Part shown: in pieces, positions 27,637-36,700 of the stretch
Layout: each line of letters opens with the position of its first letter
Numbering within the stretch: position 1 is the first letter of the stretch
Assembly: GCA_016932095.1 (NCBI GenBank)
Contig: JAFGDN010000020.1
Location: 62,001 to 126,000, forward strand
DNA: 64,000 bases
Source of the DNA: Sedimentisphaerales bacterium
Lineage (GTDB): Bacteria > Planctomycetota > Phycisphaerae > Sedimentisphaerales > Anaerobacaceae
Direction: 5' to 3'
The notes under the pieces: generated by a model
Told to the model about the DNA's origin: nothing
The model's database searches: none
What the model saw: the letters and a program-made list of their open reading frames with translations, nothing else
Program-made: the position numbers and the translations under genes

Positions 27637-28602
27637 CTATGATACTTCAACGAACCTATCCCACTCTAAGATATTAACGGTTTCCCCGCCGGCAAGATAC
27701 TCATAGCTTGTGACCGCGTTGGGAATGCCTAATAATTCCGCAAACTTATTCATCGAGTCACCCGCAAAAAGCCCCGGGGGCGGCTGCAAAGGTTCGACTT
27801 TGTCAATAACGTCTTCTTTGGCTTTAATCTTATTATCAGTGGGATTTAAGGGAATTTCAAACATATCTTCTTTCCACGTTCCTGTTTCATTCAAGAATCC
27901 TTGCGTTTTTAAAAAAGCAGGGACGATTTTTCCTATGAGATCTCGAAGGTTTTCCGATTTTGTAATGAGTTTTTTAATTTCTTTAGGCGATTTCAGACAT
28001 TTATTTTTTGCTTCTTGAACCAAAGACTTTGTCTTTTCGTCCAATAAATGAGGATTCTCAGATAGGAATTTTGCGATAGCATTAGGGTCATAAAAGAATT
28101 TCTGTATTTTCTTGCTTATTTCCTCAAACCTTTTTGCTTTTTCCATAAATTTTGGGTCGACTTGAACATTCTTATTAAATGCACTTGGTGCGCTCAGGAT
28201 TTTGAAAATCTCGTCCATTTTGTTTTGGTTGTCGACTAAATCTTTAAAAACTTCGGGGCTGCCTTTTAGTTTCTCTCTTTTTTTGCGTGAGACAAAATTG
28301 CCAAAATAATCAGGTCGTGAGTTATACACGTCGAATAGAGTTCCATTGCGATAATACCAATAACAAAATATGTCATCGTCATGAACCATAAGATGCAAAA
28401 CGTCGTAATCGAGTTGCTTGGCAATGTGTTTGCTCACGCGTTCGTCTTGCCCGTAACCGTCTGGGAAAATACCGACCCAGCCATTTATTGGAGGCGATAA
28501 GTAAAACTTGTGCCTCTTTTTCTTTGCGATTTTTTCTAATGCGACTTTGATTAGTTGATTTGAATCTGCTCGCACATGAATGGAACCATAAAAGCCACCC
28601 AT
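27637..28602 (-). CDS. conserved hypothetical protein, 321 aa
   Basis: Cytosolic-looking, no signal peptide. The N-terminal 130 residues (MGGFYGSIHVRADSNQLI, SPPINGWVGIFPDGYGQDE, MVHDDDIFCYWYYRNGTL) look like a compact alpha/beta domain that I have the impression of seeing in other planctomycete hypotheticals, but I cannot name it. Residues 130-240 are Lys-rich helices. The end (NKFAELLGIPNAVTSYEYL) resembles the C-terminus of that same group. Base composition is more AT-rich than the flanks. Function unknown. Confidence 0.55.
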   Translation of the reverse strand: MGGFYGSIHVRADSNQLIKVALEKIAKKKRHKFYLSPPINGWVGIFPDGYGQDERVSKHIAKQLDYDVLHLMVHDDDIFCYWYYRNGTLFDVYNSRPDYFGNFVSRKKREKLKGSPEVFKDLVDNQNKMDEIFKILSAPSAFNKNVQVDPKFMEKAKRFEEISKKIQKFFYDPNAIAKFLSENPHLLDEKTKSLVQEAKNKCLKSPKEIKKLITKSENLRDLIGKIVPAFLKTQGFLNETGTWKEDMFEIPLNPTDNKIKAKEDVIDKVEPLQPPPGLFAGDSMNKFAELLGIPNAVTSYEYLAGGETVNILEWDRFVEVS

Positions 28603-28657
28603 TGGAATATCCTTTCGAAAGATAAAAACTGTAATTATTATTGCGTCTTCAGCGTCA

Positions 28658-31576
28658 CTATCCTTTATAACATTCAGCTAAAACTTTAATGGGGTGAATC
28701 GCGAGTTTATCGCTGATATGCTCGATTTGCATTGCGCAGGCGGCACACTCGGTCAGGACGTATTTTGCGGGTGTTTCGTCCAACGCCTTTTTGAGCGTCT
28801 TCGCAATCGCTTTCGACAGCTCATAATTTTTCTTTTGCATACCGAATGTTCCTGCCAGGCCGCAGCAGCCCGCCTTCAAGTCGGCCACGTTTAATCCGCA
28901 CAAATTCTTGAGTATCTCAATGCTTGCCTCGTATGTTCCCGTTGCAAACAAATGACAAGGCGTGTGGTAAACATACTCATCTTTACTTTTGCGGCTCATT
29001 TTGGCTGGTTTCAACTGCTTTTGTTTCAGCAGGCCAAGCAGGTACTCCATAAGTTCGTAAGTGCTTGCAGATACTATACTTGCGTCTTCACCTTCGACGT
29101 AATGGCGCAACTCCTGTTTGAGGCACAAAGCGGCGCTGGGTTCGGAACAGATAATCTTGTAGCCCTCGCGCACGACCGCAGCTAAATGTTTGACGCTCCA
29201 GGACAAATCTTTTTCCGCTGTATTTACGTCGCCATAGACAATCGCGGGCAGAGGCGCCGGCCTTTGCTTCGGCAAAATCACCTCGATATCGTTGTGGCGA
29301 AGGATGTTGATAACCGCGAAGCCAAGCTCGTGGTCGTTGTAGTTGACATACGTATCGACGAAGTACGCGACCTTGTCAATTGGCATCTCGTGTGGTTTGC
29401 AGGAGTCGAGGTAGTCGCGCCCCGCCTTTAAAAAAGTCCCGAAGCTGAATTTCGGCATCTGCCGCCTGCGGTCGAGTCCCAGCGTCTTTTCAAGAAACCA
29501 TTTCGTGACCGCCCGCCGCATAACAAAATTGGAAATAGGTGCAAAGGCGCTGCCGAGAACGCTCAGGTATCTGTTTTTGCCCAGAATTCGTTCGGTCAAT
29601 CGAAGGCCTTTTCGCCGGACGTATTCGGCGCGGGCGGCCGCCATTATTTTCGAGACGTCCACCCCCGCGGGGCACTCTGTTTGACAGGCCTTGCAGTTGA
29701 CGCATAAATCGAGAAACATTCGAAATTCAGGCGATTCGAAATATTCCTCCTTCATTTGCCCGCTTGACCAGAACCGCAGGACGTTCATTTTCGCCCTTGA
29801 GCCTGCAAGCTCATCGCCCGTCGCCCGGAAAATCGGGCACATACGCAATTGATTTTCTTTGCCCCGGCATACCCCGCAGCCGCTGCACTGTTCAAGCTCA
29901 AGAGCGATTTCGTCGTTCTCGAATATTACGCCCGTTTGAGCGAAGGTTCTTTCCGGTTTCACCCTGTGACCGGCCTTGAGGTTTTTGACCATAACGTCGG
30001 CGTCTTCGCTGATGATTTTGCCGGGGTTGAGAAGCCCGTCGGGGTCGAAAATCTTTTTTATTCCGCAAAGCAGGTTGTAAAATTCGTCGCCGTATTGCCT
30101 TCGCAGAAACGCCGCCCTGACTAAGCCGACGGCGTGCTCGCCGCTGACGGTCCCGCCCAATGACCAGGCCAGTGCGAAGACGTCATTGGCGACCTTTACC
30201 ATTTTTTCTAAATCGCCCTGCTCGCCCAAATCAAGATAAGGCCTGATATGCAGTTCGCCGTCGCCGGCGTGGCCGTAATAGCTCGTCTCGATGTCGTATT
30301 TTTTGCATATCGTCTGCAGGCCAGTTATATAAGCGCCGAGATTTTTATGCTCGACCGAAACATCCTCAATAAAGGGCACAGGCCGCTTTCTCCCTTTGCC
30401 TCTTTCCAATAGCGGGACTGCGTCTTTTCTTGCCTTCCACACACGTTTTTGAATCTGCTCATCAAGGATAATCGTTCGATTAACCGCCAGATTACCAGTC
30501 GTGGATTCCGTCTTTTTGATTTTTTCTTTTACTTCTTCGAGCGACTCGCCGACGTGCTCGACTAAAAGCGCTGCCATAGCATTGGCAGGCAGAACATCCC
30601 GGTATTCGGGTAAATGCTCAATCGCCATCGCAATAAGAGTTCTATCCATCAGCTCACAGGCCGACGCCCCGCAATCAACGATTATCGGCACTGCCTTTGC
30701 CATTTTCTCTAATGAGTCAAATTCGAGCTGCAGCAAACCCCTGTCTTTCGGCAGCGGGACCGTTCGCAGCCAGATTTTCGTGAAGAGCGCAAGCGTTCCT
30801 TCGGAGCCGGCCATAAGCCGGGCAAGGTCTATTTTTCCGTCGTGAACTACGCCGGCGATGTTGTAGCCGCTTCGGTTTCTTTTTGTAGCGGGAAGCGCAT
30901 TTTCGATGACCTGCCTTTTGCCGGAAAGCAGCTCTACGCAGTCCTTTGCGAGCCGGCTTAAATTTTTATTCAGGTCCTGCGGGTCGGCGTTGTTGGTAAG
31001 TTCGACTATTGAGCCGTCCGCGAGGACCGCCTCGATTCGTTCGACGTAATCGCCGGTGTAGCCGAATTGAAGGGAGTGCGCCCCCGTGGCGTTGTTCGCC
31101 ACGCATCCGCCTATGGCCGCTCGGTTGGCCGTCGATGGGTCAGGGCCGAATTTCCTGTCGTATCTGGCCAGGAGATTATTCAGGTCGTCGAGGACTACAC
31201 CCGGCTCGCACATCACAATCTCATACCGGCTGCCTGTTATCCTTGTCCGCTCATTCCCTGATTCCCTGATTCTGGTCATATACCGGGTTACATCGAGCAG
31301 GATTCCGCTGCACAATGATTCGCCTGCCACGCCGCTGCCCGCCCCTCGGGCGGCGACCGGTATATGACCTGTTTTGGCGAATTGAACCACGGCGGAGATG
31401 TCTTCGGCGTCGCGTGGATAAACGACGCAGCTCGGCAGAATCTGGTAAATACTGGCGTCGCTGCTGTATGCGGCCCTGTGAATGACGTCCGTAAATACCT
31501 CGCCTTTTACGAGTCGGGCCAGGTCGGCAAAATGATGATTGATAATCGATGGTTGATTGTTTCTTGGCACACTCAT
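28658..31576 (-). CDS. FAD/Fe-S oxidoreductase, GlcD-GlcF fusion type
   Basis: 972 residues from the ATG at 31576; an ATA/ATG alternative lies at 31591. The N-terminal FAD-binding_4 (PCMH) domain has VVYPRDAEDISAVV, RGAGSGVAGESLCSG and GGCVANNATG. The FAD-oxidase C-terminal domain (about 260-520) has YYGHAGDGELHIRP and GTVSGEHAVGLVR. Two 4Fe-4S motifs follow (CSGCGVC with downstream C-P near 565, CVNCKACQTECP near 640). A C-terminal CCG domain has YHTPCHLFATG and AGCCGLAGTFG. The family oxidises D-lactate, glycolate or other 2-hydroxyacids, passing electrons to the quinone pool. Residues 5-14 and a loop after VTRYMTRI are encoded by short repeats. Confidence 0.88.
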   Translation of the reverse strand: MSVPRNNQPSIINHHFADLARLVKGEVFTDVIHRAAYSSDASIYQILPSCVVYPRDAEDISAVVQFAKTGHIPVAARGAGSGVAGESLCSGILLDVTRYMTRIRESGNERTRITGSRYEIVMCEPGVVLDDLNNLLARYDRKFGPDPSTANRAAIGGCVANNATGAHSLQFGYTGDYVERIEAVLADGSIVELTNNADPQDLNKNLSRLAKDCVELLSGKRQVIENALPATKRNRSGYNIAGVVHDGKIDLARLMAGSEGTLALFTKIWLRTVPLPKDRGLLQLEFDSLEKMAKAVPIIVDCGASACELMDRTLIAMAIEHLPEYRDVLPANAMAALLVEHVGESLEEVKEKIKKTESTTGNLAVNRTIILDEQIQKRVWKARKDAVPLLERGKGRKRPVPFIEDVSVEHKNLGAYITGLQTICKKYDIETSYYGHAGDGELHIRPYLDLGEQGDLEKMVKVANDVFALAWSLGGTVSGEHAVGLVRAAFLRRQYGDEFYNLLCGIKKIFDPDGLLNPGKIISEDADVMVKNLKAGHRVKPERTFAQTGVIFENDEIALELEQCSGCGVCRGKENQLRMCPIFRATGDELAGSRAKMNVLRFWSSGQMKEEYFESPEFRMFLDLCVNCKACQTECPAGVDVSKIMAAARAEYVRRKGLRLTERILGKNRYLSVLGSAFAPISNFVMRRAVTKWFLEKTLGLDRRRQMPKFSFGTFLKAGRDYLDSCKPHEMPIDKVAYFVDTYVNYNDHELGFAVINILRHNDIEVILPKQRPAPLPAIVYGDVNTAEKDLSWSVKHLAAVVREGYKIICSEPSAALCLKQELRHYVEGEDASIVSASTYELMEYLLGLLKQKQLKPAKMSRKSKDEYVYHTPCHLFATGTYEASIEILKNLCGLNVADLKAGCCGLAGTFGMQKKNYELSKAIAKTLKKALDETPAKYVLTECAACAMQIEHISDKLAIHPIKVLAECYKG
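31238..31277 (-). repeat. short octamer array inside the FAD oxidoreductase
   Basis: ATTCCCTG twice followed by ATTCTGGT, with two weaker 8-nt units upstream. It encodes the extra loop IRESGNERTRITGSRYE between the strands VTRYMTRI and VMCEPGV. Confidence 0.55.
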
Positions 31577-31611
31577 GCACCTGATTATCAATTATCGATT
31601 ATCAATTATCA
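31534..31611. repeat. facing heptamer arms around a start codon
   Basis: The left arm at 31534-31561 has four units starting GAT (GATGATT, GATAATC). The right arm at 31584-31611 has four units (ATTATCA three times, ATTATCG). The arms are reverse-complementary with a 22-base loop, and the ATG (31574-31576) of the minus-strand oxidoreductase lies in that loop. Confidence 0.9.
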
Positions 31612-31723
31612 ACCCTGAACCGCTTCTGGTTCGGGACAATCATCATTCTTCGCTATCCCGGCGTGCGGCGCCCGCCCCGCGCCCGCACTTGTCTTCGACA
31701 ATAAGACGCGGGGGCTCAAGGCC

Positions 31724-32611
31724 TCATCGAGACGGAGATGTCGTTTCGGAACCCCGATTTATCGGGGTTTTCGGGAGAATTCCTGTTTTGTCGTGGCCGG
31801 CAGTTGTTTTATATAGCTGCTCAAGCTCCTTTTTGCTGATTTCACCCTTGATGAACTGCTGGACCACAGGGTCTGGATGGTTATGGATGTAGTCGGCGTC
31901 GCCGTCGGCGATGATTTTACCGTTATGCAGCATCACGATTCGGTCCGCTATCTTATATGCGCTTTTCATATCGTGCGTAACCGCGATGCTGGTTACGCCA
32001 AGCTCCCTTTCGAGCTTTAGGATAAGCTCATTTATCGTATCCGCGCGAATCGGGTCAAGGCCGGTCGTCGGCTCGTCGTAAAGTATCACTTCCGGGTCAA
32101 GCGCAATGGCGCGCGCCAGCGCCACGCGTTTTCTCTGCCCGCCGGAAAGGTTGGCGGGATAAAAATGCTGAAGGCCGTCCAAGCCCACCATTCGCAGTTT
32201 GTTTCGCACAAGCTCTTCTACGGCCCTGAAACTGGTTATCAGGCAGTGCTGCCTGACCGGGAACATGATATTTTCCGCCACGCTAAGGCTGTCAAACAGC
32301 GCCCCTCCCTGAAAAAGGTAGCCGAATTGCGACCGCATGCCTGCCAGATTGACGTCGTCGAGGTTGTCAATTCGCTGGCCTTTGAAGTACACTTCGCCTG
32401 CGGTGGGACGCATAAGGACTATCATATGCTTCAGCAGCACGCTCTTGCCGCAGCCGCTGGGCCCTATGACGACCGTGGTCTTGCCTTTTTCTATCGCAAG
32501 CGATAAGCGGTTGAGGACGATATTGTTGCCGAATCTCCTTGTGACGTTCTTGAGGACAATCAGGCCGTCATCAGGAACGATTTCGTTTTGTTTCTTTTTG
32601 TCGTTTTCCAT
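31724..32611 (-). CDS. ABC transporter ATPase, MlaF-like
   Basis: 295 residues from the ATG at 32611; the TTG at 32623 is less likely. Walker A is GPSGCGKSVLLKHM (about 49-62) and a Q-loop lies in FGYLFQGGALFDSL, the typical MlaF/TtgA form. The signature is NLSGGQRKR, Walker B VILYDEPTTGLDP, and the H-loop AVTHD. MlaF energises phospholipid transport between envelope membranes. The 35-residue C-terminal extension includes a perfect palindrome in the DNA (31750-31769). It partners with the MlaE-like permease immediately upstream, but no MCE/MlaD gene is adjacent. Confidence 0.9.
   Translation of the reverse strand: MENDKKKQNEIVPDDGLIVLKNVTRRFGNNIVLNRLSLAIEKGKTTVVIGPSGCGKSVLLKHMIVLMRPTAGEVYFKGQRIDNLDDVNLAGMRSQFGYLFQGGALFDSLSVAENIMFPVRQHCLITSFRAVEELVRNKLRMVGLDGLQHFYPANLSGGQRKRVALARAIALDPEVILYDEPTTGLDPIRADTINELILKLERELGVTSIAVTHDMKSAYKIADRIVMLHNGKIIADGDADYIHNHPDPVVQQFIKGEISKKELEQLYKTTAGHDKTGILPKTPINRGSETTSPSR
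31750..31769. repeat. perfect palindrome in the mlaF-like 3' end
   Basis: AACCCCGAT, two T, ATCGGGGTT: 9-bp arms inside codons for the C-terminal TPINRG. Related CCCCGA/CGGGG palindromes lie in the 3' ends of the EpsI gene (46974-46987) and of the exosortase region (47767-47786). Confidence 0.7.
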
Positions 32612-32614
32612 ATT

Positions 32615-32670
32615 AACTTGCAACTTTCAACATTGGACGTTCAACGTTGAAAGTTCGATGTTCGAAGTCA
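32615..32670. repeat. eight-unit heptamer spacer between mlaE-like and mlaF-like genes
   Basis: Eight consecutive 7-nt units without a single indel (AACTTGC, AACTTTC, AACGTTG, GATGTTC type), beginning directly after the permease stop and ending 4 bases before the ATPase ATG. AACTTTCAACATTG pairs in part with AACGTTGAAAGTT, so a hairpin is possible. Confidence 0.9.
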
Positions 32671-33483
32671 TCACCCGACCAAACTTTTCAGCGGCCAGAA
32701 GATACTGTAAATCGCCTTGAAAATCACCACTAAGGCAAAATCGATAATCAGTATTGTGATGAAACTCATTACGAAGGCCTCGGTGCAGGCCTGGCCAACG
32801 CCCCTTGCGCCCTCTTTACAAGTGAATCCCTTGTAACAGCTTATAACCGCGATAGCCCCCCCGAAGAAGAATCCCTTGATGATGCCGCAGACGACGTCCC
32901 ACATTTCCACGCCGTAGGCGCTAAAGCTCCAGTAAGCCCGTGCGTTAATGTTGAGCAGGACCACGCTGACAAACCAGCCGCCGATTATACCCAGCAGGTC
33001 GGCATAAACGATTAAAGCCGGGGTCAGCAGCAGACACGCCAGCACTCTCGGCGATACCAGGTATTTGACCGGGTCGGTTCCCATACTTTCTATCGCGTCT
33101 ATCTGTTCGGTAACCTTCATTGTGCCTAATTCGGCCGTCAGTGCCCCGCCGATTCTGCCCGCCAGCATTACCGCAGAGAGCACAGGTCCGAGCTCTTTGA
33201 CTACGGAGACGTTTATAAGGACGCCTAAATGCTCTTCCAGACCCATACCGGCCAACTGGTCGTATGCCTGTATGGCAAGGGTCATTCCCACAAACGCCCC
33301 TGTTATCATAATCACCGGCACACTGCGAACGCCTATCTGAAGCATCTGCAGCCATATCAGCGGATAGGTCTGACTGGCCATTATACTTTGTGAGCTGGTT
33401 ACTGCGGCCCGCCAGGCAAACCTGCCGAATTGCCCTACACTGAGCACCTCTTCGCCGATTTTTACTATCGCAGTTCCTATCAT
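32671..33483 (-). CDS. MlaE-family ABC permease
   Basis: 270 residues with five or six membrane helices. The family hallmarks are FVGMTLAIQAYDQLAGMG, then VKELGPVLSAVMLAGRIGGA and ELGTMKVTEQIDAIESMG, followed by SPRVLACLLLTPAL. It forms the membrane part of a lipid (phospholipid or sterol) transporter with the MlaF-like ATPase. The start codon is the last base triplet of the octamer/heptamer array at 33481-33532, so there is no conventional Shine-Dalgarno. Confidence 0.92.
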   Translation of the reverse strand: MIGTAIVKIGEEVLSVGQFGRFAWRAAVTSSQSIMASQTYPLIWLQMLQIGVRSVPVIMITGAFVGMTLAIQAYDQLAGMGLEEHLGVLINVSVVKELGPVLSAVMLAGRIGGALTAELGTMKVTEQIDAIESMGTDPVKYLVSPRVLACLLLTPALIVYADLLGIIGGWFVSVVLLNINARAYWSFSAYGVEMWDVVCGIIKGFFFGGAIAVISCYKGFTCKEGARGVGQACTEAFVMSFITILIIDFALVVIFKAIYSIFWPLKSLVG

Positions 33484-33532
33484 AAGTCATTAGTACATAA
33501 GTACATAAGTCAAAAATCCACAAGTCATAAGT
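33481..33532 (-). repeat. CATAAGT-type array upstream of, and including, the permease start
   Basis: Seven units of 7 or 8 nt (CATAAGT, CATTAGTA, CATAAGTA, CACAAGT). The first CAT is the ATG of the minus-strand permease gene. Related to 20128, 50391 and 57831. Confidence 0.8.
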
Positions 33533-33726
33533 TTCTTGTTCTCCTAATCTCTTAGGCACTTGTGCTATTATAGTAATCGCCAAATTCCCAATGCTTCCTG
33601 AATACAAAATAACTCCAACGCTTCTTCAACACGTGATATACGCTGCATAGGGTCGATGCGTCTTATAACAAAGCAGTTTTTAACACTAAAAGTCGTATTT
33701 TCTGGTTTAAGGATTGCGTATAACAA

Positions 33727-33757
33727 CGTGGCGCGGGTGTTTTAAGCCCGTGCCACG
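33727..33757. repeat. 11-bp-stem hairpin downstream of the mosaic protein gene
   Basis: CGTGGCGCGGG (33727-33737) pairs with CCCGTGCCACG (33747-33757) with one G-U pair and a 9-base loop. It lies 43 bases past the stop of the 1414-residue gene. No T-run follows on the minus strand, so a terminator role is uncertain. The rest of the 33533-33799 gap shows no gene. Confidence 0.55.
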
Positions 33758-33799
33758 AGATAATTGCATGCGTTCGATTGTTGTTAGGCGCAGTATGCC

Positions 33800-36700
33800 T
33801 TATCTGCGCTGGTAGTTTTGTGAATTTATTTGATTGTGAGAACAGTTCGGCCACGGCCAACCACAGAAATCGTTATCGGGGTCATCCTCATAACTCAGCA
33901 GGCATAACGCTTCTTCGAGCCGTTCTATCGTCATATTGATGTGCCGTGAGGCCATATCTTCCTGAACGATGGCAATTTGAATCAGGGATTTGGCTCGAAT
34001 CGCCTCAAAGAGTTCTTTACCCTTTAGCTGTTTTTTGAGGTCGTTAATCAACTTTGCCGAAGCCCACTCTTTGGCCTTGGCGTCGGCGATAAGCTCATTG
34101 GCAAGCTCTTTGTTTTCGGTTGCCCCGAGGAGGTTTCTGAAAATAACCTGCTCGATTGTGCACTCACTCGCTGACGCATCCGATTCAATCCAGCAGGGGT
34201 CAGCAGCATCAGGTTCCGGACTGTCGCCAAGGATTCCATCATTTCCGTTTCCGGAAACGTCTGCGGCTGTTTGCCCTTCGCCTTCATCGAAATCCCAGTA
34301 GGCAACCAGGTTCGGCTCACTGCCGGCAAGTTTTGTGTTCATTATCGCCTGAATTTCCTCAGCCGATAATGCCCGGTCAAATACCGCCAGCTCATTGATT
34401 GTTCCGTCAAAATAAAAGTATGGATCTACTGTTCTTCCAATCATAACCGGGGCATTAATCATTGATGGTATTCCATAACCATTATCGCTTGACGTACTTA
34501 ACGAGCCGTTAATGTAGATACGTATTTTACCTGCATTGTCACTAACGCCAATGTGATACCAGTTACCCGGAATCAAATTTGTTGAGCTTATACAGTTATA
34601 ATAGGCGCTGCCGCTCGAATCATGAAAAACAACCTGATTGCCTGTAGAACCGTCATAACCATTTCCAAAAATCTCCAGCCCCCAACAACAGTTATATACA
34701 TAGCTTGGCTGCTTGCAGATTATTCTTCTTTGTGTGTTGCCGATGTTGCTGTTGAGCTTTATCCAGGCACTTATTGACATCTGGTTTGTGGTTATCTGAT
34801 TGTGCGGCCCGTTTGGGATTTGAACGAAATCATTCACGCCGTCAAACTCCAGTGCCGTTTCTGTCGGGCAGACGGCAAAAATCGAAACCTGCTTTTCGGC
34901 GTCAACGGTAACATCGTTTTCAGTGAATGCAGCATATATTGTTATATCCTGCTCTGGGTATAATAATTGTTTCGTTGTAAGCTGGCCTGCATCAATGGTC
35001 GCCGGCTTATTCGGCTCAACCGACCATTCGGCAAGGGATGTAACGTCTTTTGTTTCACCGTTGTCATAGTGGGCTATTGCCTTGTATGAGGCAGTGGAAT
35101 TCTCCGCAACTTCATCAGGGCCGACTATCTCGAGGCCTGTCAATTCCGGCTTGGGAAGCGCTTTTCCTATTGCGATACATGTTGGCTGGAGCAAATCCGT
35201 CGCGAATAAGGACATGTTTCCGCTTTTATCGAATTTTACAATCGTATGCGCGAGTGTATCGGCTACAAAGAGATTGCCCATGCTGTCGAACGCCATACCG
35301 TAAGCGGATTGGTGGAGCCAGCCAAAGATTGAGCGGTTTCCGCTTGAGTCGAGTTTATAAACCTTTCCGGTATCGGATACATATAGATTACCGCTGCTGT
35401 CAAACGCAAGACCCCAAGGGCTGCTTAATCCCGATGCAAAGACAGTCCTGTTTCCGCTCGAGTCGAATTTATCAATCGTCCCGCCTTTCATATTGGCCGA
35501 ATAAAGATAGTCGCTGCTGTCACACGCAAGACCCACGGCCTGGGTTGGGGAAAAGATTGAACTGTTTCCGCTCGGGTCGATTTTCGAAATGATGTGGATT
35601 GAATAATTAGCCACGTATAGATTACCGCTGCTGTCAAACGCAATACCAGCGGGATATGTCCCTCCGCCAAAAACGGTTGCGTTCCCGCTCGAATCGAATT
35701 TTCGAATGTAGCCGGTTTGCGCAAAGGCCGCGTAGAGGAAGCCATCGCTGCCAAAGGCAAGCCCCATAGGCCACTCATCGTACGAGGCGAAGGTGGACTG
35801 GCTGCCGCTTGTATCGAACTTTTCAATCGTCCCGCCAAGATAACACGACACATAGATGTCGTCAGGTTGTGCGAAGGTCGTGAAGCTCCAGACATCGCCT
35901 GTAGTAGTTCCGCCGGCATTCTTTGAGTCAATACGCCAATAATATTTTGTGTTAATCTTTAATAATCCCGGCGGGTCATAATATGTCATTGTCCGATTAC
36001 TTTTGAACGTGCCGGGGCTGGCTGTGCCGAAATATACATCGTAAGAAGTAGCGCCTGGGACGGCACCCCAGCTTAGAATGACGTCTCGGTCAACATTGGT
36101 CGCACCGTCAAGAGGAATCGGTTCCGTATTCCCTGCGGTCGTAAAGCTCCAGACCTCACCCGTAGTCGTGCCGTCTTCGTTTTTCTCATCGATGCGCCAG
36201 TAATAAGTCCTGCCCGATACTATAGTTTCAGTCGGTTCGTAAGTTGTCCCTGTCTGGTTGCAGCGAAACGTGCCGGGACTTACGGCCCCGAAATATACAT
36301 CGTGTGACGCGGCGTAAGAGCCGGCTGTCCAGCCGAGAAGAACACTATTTGCATCAACGCCTGTCTGGCCGTCGGCCGGACTCGGAGCCGATGCCTGTCC
36401 CGGCAATTGAAAGATTCTGGTTCTAAAGCTCCAGACCACCCCAATCGTTGTCCCGCTGGCGCTAACCTCATCAATACGCCAATAATAAGTCGTGTCAGGG
36501 TTCAAACAGGGACCCATCCCGCAGGCGATAAAAGTAGTTCCTGTCTGATTCCAAAGGAATTCAGGCGGATAGGAAGTTCCGAAATACACATCATGTGAAT
36601 ATGCGCCCTCGCCGGCTGTCCAGCTAAGGACCGGATCAAAGCCGACGCCAGTTGCGAGGTTAGGCGGATTTGGGTTGGTCGCCTGGCTGGACGATTGTTC

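Noticed and set aside
33663..33860. Small minus-strand frame of 65 codons downstream of the mosaic protein
   Set aside because: It reads across the inverted repeat at 33727-33757 and overlaps the 3' end of the large gene.
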